From the NCBI RefSeq assembly GCF_025857195.1, contig NZ_CP109789.1:1-64000 (forward strand): a stretch of DNA of 64,000 nt. Direction: 5' to 3'. Positions 26,825 through 36,200 of this stretch are shown piece after piece. A program made the translations under genes and the position numbers. Origin of the DNA: Leisingera thetidis (GTDB lineage: Bacteria > Pseudomonadota > Alphaproteobacteria > Rhodobacterales > Rhodobacteraceae). A model generated the notes under the pieces. The model was not told the DNA's origin. It ran no database searches and saw only the letters and a program-made list of their open reading frames with translations. Position 1 is the first letter of the stretch. Each line of letters opens with the position of its first letter.

Positions 26825-27814
26825 TCACGCCCACCGAAATGCTTCCAATGGCGAAATGAGCGACTGACGGGCGATAAACCAATCCACATACCCTGGCAGA
26901 TACTTGGACGCCGGCCCTTTGAATTGCCGGATAAAATCCTCGTATCTCGAATGGAGAGAGTTGATGTTCTGGATGTGGTGCGAGGCCGTCGCCCGCGCCT
27001 TGCCCTTGGCGCCACCAACCACGAAATGCTCCAATCCCTTCACCTGGGCAAAATGGCCATACGCACGCAATGCGTCGCTGCACAGGACCGCATCGGCCGG
27101 GATCACAGGATCCAGAGCCTTCTGGATCGTCGCATTGGCTCGGTCGGCGATCCGCTGGGCCCTCTTGGCCCCGCCACGATCGACCACCGTCAGGATCGGC
27201 AACTGCCATTGGCTGAGGCCCCTCTGCATCTTCACGCCCAGCTTGTTGTATTCATACCAGCGAAGGCGCGGAGGCTTCGGGCTGTTGAGCGGGTCTCGCT
27301 TGTATCTCACCCACTCGCGGGAACCCTTCCGGGATTCCTTCTGGTAGGTCTCATCTACTTCGACGATGCCGGAAAATTGATCGTCGGATGAATCACTTAG
27401 CCCCTGCATGATGATCAGACGCCAGCGCCAGATTGTGTGCTTATCGAGGCCCAGGCGATTGGCCAATTGCCGAATGGAAGAAGGTGCGCGAATGCCCAGC
27501 ATGTCCCGGATCACTTCGAGAAAAAGATCCGGCCGATGGAAGTGCCTGATCTTGGAAGTCGTCCTACCACAGAAGGTCTTCTGACACCCCAAACAGCGGT
27601 ATCGTTGAACCTTGGTTCGAGTCCGTCCCCATTTCTGGCGACGGTCGTCGCCGCAATGCGGGCACTTGTGTTCTTGTTCTGTTCGTGATTCAATCTCAGA
27701 CAGGGCTTCGGTTTTTCTCCGAACATCCCTAATCTTTGTTCTGGCGTCCTCGATCTGCGCCGGGTTCAAGTCATGAAACCGCTCGAGGAATTGCCGAAAG
27801 TCGTGTGCCTGCAC
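26825..27814 (-). CDS. IS1595-family (ISXO2-like) transposase
   Basis: About 330 residues if the GTG complementary to 27812-27814 is the start (VQAHDFRQFLERFHDLN); the frame is open further upstream but that part lies across the element end. A zinc ribbon (CPHCGDDRRQKWG...YRCLGCQKTF) is followed by an HTH (SSIRQLANRLGLDKHTIWRWR) and an ISXO2-like DDE domain with D/E in GIVEVDETY, D in LTVVDRGG, D in CSDALRAYGHF and N/H in HHIQNINSLHS. The motif set identifies the IS1595 family. Confidence 0.88.
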   Translation of the reverse strand: MQAHDFRQFLERFHDLNPAQIEDARTKIRDVRRKTEALSEIESRTEQEHKCPHCGDDRRQKWGRTRTKVQRYRCLGCQKTFCGRTTSKIRHFHRPDLFLEVIRDMLGIRAPSSIRQLANRLGLDKHTIWRWRLIIMQGLSDSSDDQFSGIVEVDETYQKESRKGSREWVRYKRDPLNSPKPPRLRWYEYNKLGVKMQRGLSQWQLPILTVVDRGGAKRAQRIADRANATIQKALDPVIPADAVLCSDALRAYGHFAQVKGLEHFVVGGAKGKARATASHHIQNINSLHSRYEDFIRQFKGPASKYLPGYVDWFIARQSLISPLEAFRWA

Positions 27815-27917
27815 GATCCGCTCCGCTGTTTTTTTAGGAGCTATATTGGCCAATTGTGAAAATCCGAAGGCTACACGGAAATTTTCCCAACACGATTTGC
27901 GGACACGGCAAAAATTT

Positions 27918-28226
27918 ATGGATCTGAAAGCGATGTCTTCCACGGAGCTAAGGCAGCTCGAAACCGATGTGCAAGCCGCCATCCAGGTTCGGGAGAAGGA
28001 GGACCTGAAGGCAGCTTTTCGGGCGGCGGAAACTGCAGTTGCTGAGTTTGGGTTCACGCTTGAAGAGGTTTGGTCCAAGATTGGAAACCGACCCAAACCT
28101 AAGTCACCGCCCAAGTATCGGAACCCTGAGAACCCAAGCCAATCCTGGACGGGCAGGGGGCGCAAACCCCAATGGATTGTCGAAGCTATAAGAAACGGGC
28201 GCGACATTTCCGAATTAGAAGTGTGA
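27918..28226 (+). CDS. H-NS/HvrA-family nucleoid protein, cut off from its ribosome binding site
   Basis: 102 residues: MDLKAMSSTELRQLETDVQAAIQVREKEDL forms the coiled oligomerisation region and SQSWTGRGRKPQWIVEAI the C-terminal AT-hook-like DNA-binding motif of H-NS proteins. The start ATG lies within the IS1595 target duplication. The matching upstream half, with AAGGA at 24570-24574, is 3.3 kb away on the other side of the element. Next to the start now is only CACGGCAAAAATTT, so translation should be weak. The stop codon TGA is the first three bases of the IS3 end, so the last residues may also be altered. Confidence 0.85.
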   Translation: MDLKAMSSTELRQLETDVQAAIQVREKEDLKAAFRAAETAVAEFGFTLEEVWSKIGNRPKPKSPPKYRNPENPSQSWTGRGRKPQWIVEAIRNGRDISELEV

Positions 28227-28262
28227 GCTACTCCCCGATCGTTGGACAGGATCTGGCGTAAT

Positions 28263-29150
28263 TTAAGCTACTCTCTGCCGCTGCTGACCAGGTTGGGTTT
28301 CGTCTTTTCTCAGCCAATAGACCATGGCAGGAGGCTTGCCGCCAAGGGCGGAATGTGGGCGTTTTCGATTATAGAACTCGATCCATCTGCCGACGCCTGC
28401 CTTCGCCTCTGATCCAGTCTCCCAAGCGTGCAAGTAGACGCACTCGTATTTCAGGCTGCGCCAGAGCCGTTCGACAAAGATATTGTCGAGGAACCGGCCT
28501 TTGCCATCCATCGAGATGCGCACACCGGATCGCCGCAGCCTGTCCGTCCAGGCGAAGGACGTGAACTGGCTGCCCTGATCTGTATTCATGATCTCGGGCG
28601 GGCCGAACTTGTGGATGGCCTCGTTCAGCGCCTCGACACAGAAGTCCGCTTCCAGCGTGTTCGAGATGCGCCAGGCCAGCACCTTGCGGGTGTGCCAGTC
28701 AATGATCGCCACCAGATACAGGAACCCCTTGCGCATTGGCAGATAGGTGATGTCTGCCGCCCAGACCTGGTTCGGGCGCCCCACCCGCAGACCACGCAGC
28801 AGATAGGGGTAGGTCTTGTGTCCCTTCGCTGCCTTGCTGGTGTTGGGCTTCTGGTAGATCGGCATGAGCCCCATCACCCTCATTAGCCGCCTGATCCGCT
28901 TTTCGTTCACCAAATGACCCTCATTGCGCAGATGCCAAGTCATCTGCCGCACACCGAAGAACGGCGTTTCCAGGAACTGTTCGTCGATCCGACGCATCAG
29001 CATCAGGTTCAGAGCCGTCTCGCCTTTGGGTTGATAATAGAACGACGACCGCGGGATCGACAGCAGCTTGCACTGCTTGCCAATGGGCAGATTGGCATTG
29101 GCAGGCTCGATCATTTTCCGCCTCACTTGCCGATCCACGGTTTGAGCTTT
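28263..29150 (-). pseudogene. IS3-family transposase orfB, 5'-truncated
   Basis: Recognisable from VDRQVRRKMIEPANANLPIGKQCKLLSIPRSSFYY to the end. It has the HTH_21 region, rve integrase core with D in VWAADITY, D in IMNTDQGSQF and E in IFVERLWRSLKYE, and the C-terminal FYNRKRPHSALGGKPPA. The sequence upstream of about 29150 belongs to the inserted IS110 flank, so the natural N-terminus and the orfA-orfB shift site are lost. Confidence 0.85.
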
Positions 29151-29228
29151 CGTGACAAAAGATCCTATGAGGGCGGAACGCTCTGTTTGGGTAGCTTGGC
29201 CGCATCTACTTTTGCGGGAGACCAATTC

Positions 29229-30341
29229 ATGGACCATGACCATACTATCGAACCGAAGACATTTGTCGCGATTGAACTGAGCAAGCGCAGCTGGGTTATC
29301 GGTGTCGCCAAGCCTGATCGAGACAAGCCTTCCATTTATCGCCTGACTGGTGGCGATGCGTCGGGTTTGCTCGCCCGACTACGACGAACTTCAAGCGCCG
29401 AGAATATGGTCCTCTGTTTCGAGGCTGGCCATGACGGGTTCTGGTTGGCGCGGTTTCTACAGGCAAAAGGTTATGATGTCCGGATCCTTGATCCGGCAAG
29501 TCTGCAGGTCAATCGCCGGGCCAGGCGGGTCAAGACGGATCGCATTGACGCTTTGGCGATGCTTCGCGCATTGGCCGCTGTTTACCGGGGGGAAAGACAC
29601 GTCTGTGCGCAGGTTCGTGTCTTGACCGTCGAGGAAGAGGACGCCCGGCGGTCGCATCGCGAGCGCGATAGGCTCATTCACGAGAGAACGGCCCACGTGA
29701 ACCGTATCAAGGGTCTCCTGTTTGCCCAAGGCATTCGGGATGTGGAGCCACGATTGCGCCGGACGCGCATAGATTTCAATGAATTCAGAACGGCGGAAGG
29801 GCACCCGTTACCACCGCGGCTACGTGCCGAACTTGAAAGAGAATACGCGCGACTGGTCATGGTCGAGGACCAACTGCGTCTGGTGGAGAAAGAGCGAGAC
29901 ACAGCTGACTCGCAGTCGCCTGCCGTCGAGCAGAAACGGCTCGATCTCTGTCGGCTGCAAGGTATTGGCGGAGCGGCCTCTGCTATTCTTGCTCGAGAGA
30001 TTTTTGCCCGATCATTCTCGTCGCGGCGGCACCTCGCATCGTATCTGGGCCTGACGCCGAGCGCCTATGACAGCGGCACCGTGACCAAGTGCCAAGGCAT
30101 CTCCAAGGCGGGTAATTCCTGGGCGCGACGCATTCTGATCGAGATCGCATGGCTGTGGCTGAAGTATCAGCCGCAAACGACCTTGGCGCGCTGGTACACT
30201 CAGCGGACGCAGGGCCAGGGAGCGCGTATCCGCAGGATCATGCTGATCGCTTTGGCGCGTAAATTGGCCATCGCCTTGTGGCGGTACGTGGAAACCGGCG
30301 TCTTGCCGGAGGGCACAAGACTGTCGGCCAAGGCAACCTAA
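29229..30341 (+). CDS. IS110-family transposase
   Basis: 370 residues from the ATG at 29229 behind GGGAGA. N-terminal RuvC-like DEDD domain: the first acidic residue is Glu, in FVAIELSKRSWVIG, where most relatives have Asp; then CFEAGHDGFWLAR, LDPASLQVNRRARRVKTDRIDA. The C-terminal transposase_20 region is complete (LCRLQGIGGAASAILAREIF, SYLGLTPSAYDSGTVTKCQGISKAGN). It sits inside the IS3 element. The gene looks intact. Confidence 0.88.
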   Translation: MDHDHTIEPKTFVAIELSKRSWVIGVAKPDRDKPSIYRLTGGDASGLLARLRRTSSAENMVLCFEAGHDGFWLARFLQAKGYDVRILDPASLQVNRRARRVKTDRIDALAMLRALAAVYRGERHVCAQVRVLTVEEEDARRSHRERDRLIHERTAHVNRIKGLLFAQGIRDVEPRLRRTRIDFNEFRTAEGHPLPPRLRAELEREYARLVMVEDQLRLVEKERDTADSQSPAVEQKRLDLCRLQGIGGAASAILAREIFARSFSSRRHLASYLGLTPSAYDSGTVTKCQGISKAGNSWARRILIEIAWLWLKYQPQTTLARWYTQRTQGQGARIRRIMLIALARKLAIALWRYVETGVLPEGTRLSAKAT

Positions 30342-30640
30342 CGAACTCCAGAGCTTCAGGTCTCCGGCCAGAGACCTGAGGGCGGGATGACGGGCGTCGT
30401 GTCAACGATTGGCGCTACTGTTGAGCGCCGGCAAAAAAGTGTGAACCCGTCCCCGATCCGTTCGTGTGAATGCAAGATTGTGGTCAGCCGTCATGGAGCT
30501 ACCGGATATAAGTTGATGCGGGCGACCCCGCATGATCTTCACACAGCAATCGATCCGCCCGGTGCCGAGACATGGAAACGCTGCGAAACATCGCAGCGAC
30601 AGGTAACTGTGCGCCTGTTGACAAACATCTCCTCATATAA
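30342..30640. other. Non-coding tail of the IS110 element
   Basis: No supported gene. It follows the transposase stop and ends where IS3 orfA sequence begins again. IS110-group elements encode a structured guide (bridge/seek) RNA next to the transposase gene, on either the 5' or 3' side depending on subgroup, and this stretch is a candidate place. No structure was computed. Confidence 0.35.
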
Positions 30641-30895
30641 ATCGTTGGCAACGGCCAGCTCCCCAATCTTAGCGTGCAGCTCTTTGACCTGCTCTTCGTC
30701 AATCTCCGGGGTTTTCTTGCCGCCACGCTCGAACACGCCGGACGCGCCCTCCAGGAGCGCCCGCTTCCAGCTGTGGATCATCGTCGGATGAACGCCAAAT
30801 TGGCTTGCCAGCTCTGCAACAGTCCGCTCGCCCTTCAAAGCCTCAAGCGCGACCTTGGCCTTGAACTCAGGCGAATGGTTCTTCCGTTTCGACAT
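30640..30895 (-). pseudogene. IS3-family orfA fragment
   Basis: MSKRKNHSPEFKAKVALEALKGERTVAELASQFGVHPTMIHSWKRALLEGA is the HTH_8 domain of IS3 orfA proteins. It continues to VKELHAKIGELAVAND, where relatives go on F-L-x-R-K-L-K; here the sequence changes to LYEEMFVNRRT, which marks the junction with inserted DNA. Confidence 0.8.
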
Positions 30896-30975
30896 CTCTG
30901 ATCTCCTCTGCGTCGAAGATCAACAGACAGCAATTCGTAGCTTACGTCAGTGTCCGAAATTCAGGGGGTAGCTCA

Positions 30976-32272
30976 GAGGACTATCCGATAGTTGGCGGCA
31001 AAGCTTCTGATCTCTTCCCGTGGCCAGCGGTCAAAGACAACGCCAATGTCTTTGGAGCCCGGGCGGTCGCAATTCCTGGCCAAGTTGCCGGTATGGCTCA
31101 AGCGCATAAAAATTTTGGTACGCGCCCGTGGGCCGAATTGCTTGGCCCTGCGATTGAAGAAGCGAGAGCCGGCTTGGTGGTGGACTGGTATTGCCAGTTG
31201 GTTTTGGCGAGTGCAGCTAAAGACTTGGCCGGTTACCCTGCGTCGAAAAAAGATGTTTCTGGACCGGGATGGGTACCCCTTGGCGTCGGCTTGGACCGCT
31301 TTGGGTCAAAATCGCTGCGACCAATCCGCCCTAGCCATCAGCCTGGAAAGGATCGCACGGGAGGGCGCAGGCGCGTTCTATGCGGGGCCAATGGCTGAAG
31401 CGATGGTCGATGACCTGCAGGCCGCAGGCGGGCGCCATACCTCCGATGACTTTTCAAATTACTTCGCAAAGACCGTCCCGGCATCGGAGATCCGGTACCG
31501 TAACCACCGGGTCTTTAGCACTCCCGAAATGTCGGCGGGGCCGACTTTGGAACGAGTATTTGATTTGCTGTCCAATTGGCAACCCGAGGGCCAGAAACCA
31601 GATGCGGGTGCTTATGCCGCTTACAACCGCACCATTCGCCAGGCCAATGCTGAACGGTTTGAGAGCATGGGCGATATCGAACATGAGCCTTCGCCTAGTT
31701 GCACAACCCATTTCAATGTTGTGGATTCCGAAGGGACCATGGTCGCGGTGACCCAGACATTGTTGTCGATTTTTGGCTCGCGCATGGTACTGCCGGAAAC
31801 CGGCATTCTGATGAACAACGGTATTATGTGGTTTGATCCGGAACCTGGAAAGCCGAATTCACTGGGTGCGGGCAAGCGCTGTCTGGCCAACATGTGCCCA
31901 ACCCTGCTGCAGCGTGAAGACGGTGCGCAATTTGCATTGGGTGCCGCAGGGGGCAGAAAGATCATGCCCTCTGTCGCACAGTTGGCCTCTCTCTTGCTGG
32001 ACTACGGCTTTGACGCCGAAACAGCCATCCATCAGCCGCGGATTGACGTCAGCCTAGCAGACGTGACCATTGCCGATGATAGTTTTTCTAAAGAAATCCA
32101 AGCCGGATTGGAGAAAGAAATTTCTCCGATCACTTATGCTCCTCGCACGACTTACCCGTTCAATTTTGCCTGTCCCTCGATTGTTTCCAGAGAAGGTTCC
32201 GTCAACGCGGCCGTGACAGAGGTCATGTCTCCTTGGGCGGAAGCCGTCTCTGCAGATGATCAACTGACATGA
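30976..32272 (+). pseudogene. ggt: Gamma-glutamyltranspeptidase, 5'-truncated and frameshifted
   Basis: The frame opens directly at the IS3 end (EDYPIVGGKASDLFPWPAVKDNANVFGARAVAIPGQVAGM), so the signal peptide and first 60 or so residues are gone. An A6 run at 31246-31251 shifts frame; with five A it reads GYPASKKMFLDRDGYPLASAW and continues to the end. The autocleavage and catalytic threonine lies in SCTTHFNVVD, and the oxyanion GG in ALGAAGGRKIMPS is present. GGT splits gamma-glutamyl bonds such as that of glutathione. The gene cannot make a normal exported enzyme here. Confidence 0.85.
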
Positions 32273-32595
32273 ATGCATTCGTCACTGAGTGGGCGTGGGC
32301 TTGGCTCTTATGATGCGCTAAAACCATTTTGTTTGGCTTCGTCTACCGAGTTGGTTCTTGCTCTCCAAGCGTGAGGATTGGGTGTTGTGCCGGCCGCTGC
32401 TTCAACGCTACGGCGCAAAGCCTCCTTCCGTAACTGCAAGCTATTCAAGCGAATGGGCCGTTCTCTGCCGTTGAGGACGGCCCTAAGTCAGGTATTCAGA
32501 TTGACCTTGGATGCACGGTGGCAAAGCGTCCAGCTATGCGGGGGAAGGAAACACTATGCAGCCGGTTAAAGGAATTGCACTGAAGCTGTGTTCGG

Positions 32596-33981
32596 CAGCT
32601 ATGGCTGAATCTGGTGTTTGGGCGGTTTGAAAGCTGGCGGTGCATCTGGTTGGTTTGATGTCGCCAAACAAACCACCAACCATCGAGGACGCACCACCAT
32701 GAATGACGCTACCATCATCGAATTTGCCGGTCGAGACACCGTGTCGGACCCGCTGACGGATCTTCTGCGCAAGGGCGCGCGGGAGCTTCTGCAAACGGCG
32801 GTCGAGGCGGAGCTGGACGCTTTCCTGGCCGAATTTGCGAAACACCGCACCCCGGAGGGCCGGGCCGCGGTTGTTCGGAACGGACACCACCCCGAACGCG
32901 CCGTGCAGACCGGGATCGGCCCGGTCACGGTGCAGATCCCGAAGGTGCGCTCGAAGACGGGCGCGCCTGTGGCGTTCCGCTCGGCGCTGGTCCCGCCTTA
33001 CGTCCGCAAGGCGAAGTCGATCGAGGCGGCGCTGCCCTTGGCTGTACCTCAAGGGCATCTCTACGGGCGAGATGGGCGCAGCACTCAAGGCGCTCCTGGG
33101 CCCGGACGCGACCGGCTTCTCGGCCAAGACAGTGGCGCGGCTGAAGGCGCAATGGGCGGAGGAGTACGACGCCTGGCGCAAGGCCGATCTTGGCCGTGAT
33201 GAATGGGTCTATGTCTGGGCCGACGGGATCTACAGCGGCTTGCGCGGCACAGATGACCGGCTCTGCGCCCTGGTCGTGATCGGCGTCAATGCGCGCGGCG
33301 AGAAGCATTTCCTGGCCATCGAGGACGGCGTGCGGGAAAGCACCCAAAGCTGGCGCGAGGTCCTGCTGGGGCTCAAAAGCCGCGGCCTCAACGCTCCGAA
33401 ACTGGCGGTCGGCGACGGGGCCATGGGATTTTGGGCGGCTCTTGAGGAAGTCTATCCCTCCACCCGGCAACAGCGCTGCTGGGTGCATAAGACGGGCAAC
33501 GTTCTGAACTATCTGCCAAAGCGCAGTCAGCCCAAGGCAAAGAAGGCGCTGCACGACATCTGGCAGGCCGAGACCCGTGAAGATGCCCGCAAGGAGTTTG
33601 ACTTGTTCGTCGGCACCTACGAAGCGAAATACCCCAAGGCGGTCGAATGCCTGGTCAAGGACCGCGACGAACTGCTGACCTTCTACGACTTCCCCCGCCC
33701 AGCACTGGCAGAGCATCAGGACGTCAAATCCCATCGAGAGCGCGTTCGCCACCATCCGCCACCGCACGAAACGCACCAAGGGATGCCTGAGCCGGGACGG
33801 GATGCTCCACATGATGTTCAAGCTCGGCCAATGCGCTGAGAAAAGCTGGCGCAAGCTGCGCGGCTTCGCTCATCTCGCAGACGTCATCGAAGGCGTCGAT
33901 TTCATCAACGGCATCAAGCCATCAACACAAGATCAGGCCGCCGCTTGATGACCGCCCAAACACCAGATTTGACAATAGCTC
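32596..33981 (+). mobile_element. IS256-family element, copy B, 1386 bp
   Basis: Bounded by the same ends as copy A, with its own perfect 9-base duplication TGTGTTCGG at 32587-32595 and 33982-33990. It interrupts the EamA gene. Confidence 0.93.
32699..33947 (+). pseudogene. IS256-family transposase (copy B), two indels
   Basis: Begins in frame (DAFLAEFAKHRTPEGRAAVVRNGHHPERAVQTGIGPVTVQIPKV, ...VPPYVRKAKSIEAALP). One extra T at 33038-33039 shifts it (LPLAVPQGHLYG instead of LPWLYLKGISTG), and one extra C in the run at 33692-33696 shifts it again (YDFPRPALAEHQ instead of YDFPAQHWQSIR). At each of these places copy A has the intact reading, so the two copies together define a functional ancestor. 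Confidence 0.9.
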
Positions 33982-34874
33982 TGTGTTCGGTGCTGTTGTT
34001 CATAGTCATGTCATCGCTGATCAAGGCTGCAGCACCACATGTTCCGCCTGGACAGGCAGTATTTTTCCGCTCTCTGTTTGCTATTCCAGTGATCTTTACA
34101 TGGCTGGCACTGCGGGGTGATCTTTCCACGGGGCTTAAGGTTCAATCGAGGCTGTCACATTTCTGGCGTGGTTTCGTTGGGACCGGCGCGATGGGGCTGG
34201 GGTTCGCTGGACTCGGCTTTCTGCCACTGCCAGAAGTGACTGCAATCGGATATGCAGCACCGCTATTGGTCGTAATTTTCGCAGCGATGTTCTTAGGCGA
34301 GCCGGTCGGTGTCTTTCGTTTGACAACGGTCGGATTGGGTTTGGCGGGTGTTTTGGTGATTCTCGCTCCACGGCTCACGTTTCTGACAGGCGAGACCGTC
34401 CAGACAACAGAAGCTGTGGGTGCCATTCTGGTGCTGATGGGAGCGGTCTGCGCCGCATTGGCCCAAATTTATGTGCGCAAACTGGTGCAAACAGAACAGA
34501 CTTCGGCCATCGTGTTCTACTTTTCTCTAACCTCGACGGGATTGTCCTTGCTGACCTTGCCCTTCGGCTGGGTGGTCCCGGATGAGCGGGAGATTGCTCT
34601 GTTGGTTGCTGCAGGACTTCTCGGGGGGACGGGGCAGATTTTCCTGACCTCCGCCTATCGTTTTGCCGGGGCATCCGTCGTAGCTCCCTTCGATTATGCC
34701 TCGATATTGTTCGCGCTGCTCATTGGGTATTTCGTTTTTTCCGAGGTGCCAACGAGCCAGATGCTGATGGGGTCCACTATCGTGATTGCCGCAGGGGTAT
34801 TGATCATTTTGCGGGAAAGCCGGTTGGGCCTGAAACGCTCAAAAGCCCGCTCGGGCATGACACCACAAGGGTAA

Positions 34875-35008
34875 GATTTTAGGGATTGCATTTTGAGTCG
34901 AACGGCTAGCTATCCGAACACTGTGGTATCCGCTAGGACCTGCCGCACGGCTGGCGGGTGTTTTGGGCGTGCGTTTACCTGCTCAGGGCGGTCTCGGTTC
35001 GCGGATCG
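34875..35008. other. Short spacer between the EamA gene and an IS256 element
   Basis: No gene seen. It ends with the target duplication GCGGATCG (35001-35008) of the neighbouring IS256-type element. Confidence 0.5.
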
Positions 35009-35167
35009 AGCAGTGTCCCAACGGTTGGTGTAACTCCCGCCGGTAGCGCGGGCTGAGCGGAGCCTTTGGGTAGCGAAGCGAGGCCCGCGCGGGCCGCTTG
35101 GCGGCCACGGTTGTTCTTCGGCTAAGGTTTGGTTTGCCGACCTGACCTATGACCGAGGAGATCAACC

Positions 35168-36168
35168 ATGACCAAGGACAGCCTATCAGAGACAGCGGCC
35201 TTGCGCGCGCTTTTGTCTGAGACATCTGACACCAACCTGCTTGCCGAGATGCTCGGGTTCGTCGCCGACCGTCTCATGGCGCTGGATGTCGATCGGCTCT
35301 GCGGCGCCGGGGCGCACGAACGCAGCGTCGAACGGGTGAACCGGCGCAACGGATACCGCTCCAGAGCCTGGGAGACGCGCGCCGGGACGGTCGACGTGAA
35401 GATCCCGAAGCTGCGCAAGGGCAGCTATTTTCCCGAGTTCCTTGAGCCGCGCCGGGCGGCGGAAAAGGCGATGACGGCGGTCATTCAGGAGGCCTATGTC
35501 CAAGGCCTGTCGACGCGCTCGGTGGACGACTTGGTCAAGGCGATGGGCATGACCGGGGTGTCGAAGAGCCAAGTCAGCCGCCTGTGCGGCGAGATCGACG
35601 AACGGGTTGATGCGTTCCTGACCCGTCCGCTGGAAGGCGAATGGCCCTACCTGTGGCTCGACGCCACCTACATCAAGGTGCGTCGCTCTGGCCGGATCGT
35701 CAGCGTCGCGGCCATAGTGGCTGTCGCTGTCAACCTGGACGGCCGCCGCGAAGTTCTGGGCATCGCCGTCCAGCCCAGCGAGGCGGAGGTCTTCTGGGAC
35801 GAATTCCTGCGTTCTCTCGCCGATCGAGGCCTGCGCGGAACCCGTCTGATCATCGCCGACGACCACAAGGGGCTGAAGGCCGCCGCGGCCAAGGTGCTCG
35901 GTGCCACCGTTCAGCGCTGCCGCGTCCATTTCATGCGAAATGCGCTGGCCTGCGTCGGCAAGAAGGACCGCCCGATCGTCACCGCCGCGCTCAAAACCGC
36001 CTTCGACCAGGACACGCTCACGGCATCGAAAGAGCACTGGGCCAAATTGACCGACGCGTTCGAACCGCGCCATTCCAAGCTCGCCGAGCTGATGCGCCGC
36101 GCCGAGGACGACGTCTTGGCCTACAAGAGCTTCCCCAAGGAACACTGGGCGAAAATCCACAGCACGGA
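35168..36168 (+). pseudogene. IS256-family transposase, N-terminal part, interrupted
   Basis: MTKDSLSETAALRALLSETSDTNLLAEML... through RNGYRSRAWETRAGTVDVKIPKLRKGSYFPEF, LWLDATYIKV (first Asp), IIADDHKGLKAA (second Asp) and YKSFPKEHWAKIHST, where the protein would go on N-P-I/L-E-R. At that point IS110 DNA begins. It differs clearly from the copies A/B transposase (mutator-type but another lineage). The C-terminal part resumes at 37749. Confidence 0.88.
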
Positions 36169-36200
36169 TGAGATCGACAAGACTTTTCCGCCGGAATCCT

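Larger units (their letters stand above)
24584..27909 (-). mobile_element. IS1595-family element carrying higBA, split by an IS256 copy
   Basis: Left end GTCGTGTCCGCAAATCGTGT at 24584; right end, read inward from 27909, GCCGTGTCCGCAAATCGTGT. They differ at one position and continue TGGG on both sides. Both ends are flanked by the same 10 bases, AAAAATTTAT (24574-24583 and 27910-27919), a target duplication (8 is usual for IS1595). Inside are an IS256 copy, a HigB/HigA pair and the ISXO2-like transposase. Without the IS256 copy and its duplication the element is about 1.93 kb, a size typical of IS1595 members with passenger genes. It inserted between the ribosome binding site and the body of the H-NS-like gene. 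Confidence 0.85.
28224..30975 (-). mobile_element. IS3-family element, disrupted by an IS110 insertion
   Basis: Outer ends match: TGAGCTACTCCCC at 28224 and, read inward from 30975, TGAGCTACCCCC. Inside are an IS3 orfB fragment (28263 to about 29150) and an IS3 orfA fragment (about 30640 to 30895), separated by about 1.5 kb that includes an IS110 transposase. No clear short target duplication (GTG left, GAG right). The left end supplies the stop of the H-NS-like gene; the right end truncates ggt. Confidence 0.75.
32556..34874 (+). pseudogene. EamA/DMT-family transporter interrupted by IS256
   Basis: Joining 32556-32595 with 33991-34874 (one copy of the 9-base duplication) gives exactly 307 codons plus stop: MQPVKGIALKLCSVLLFIVMSSLIKAAAPHVPPGQ... 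The result is a ten-segment drug/metabolite transporter with two EamA repeats (FRSLFAIPVIFTWLAL, LPEVTAIGYAAPLLVVIFAAMFLGEP, DYASILFALLIGYFVFSEVP). The IS256 insertion falls after codon 13, in the first membrane segment. A chimeric frame starting inside the IS (MMTAQTPDLTIALCSVLLF) might still make a near-full protein. Confidence 0.9.

Noticed and set aside
27815..28207. Longer N-terminus of the IS1595 transposase
   Set aside because: It runs across the element's terminal repeat and antisense to the H-NS-like gene; the zinc-ribbon protein needs no such extension.
33945..33990. Start of the EamA transporter inside the IS256 end
   Set aside because: Chimeric reading created by the insertion; the native start is at 32556, shown by the exact duplication and correct frame after excision.
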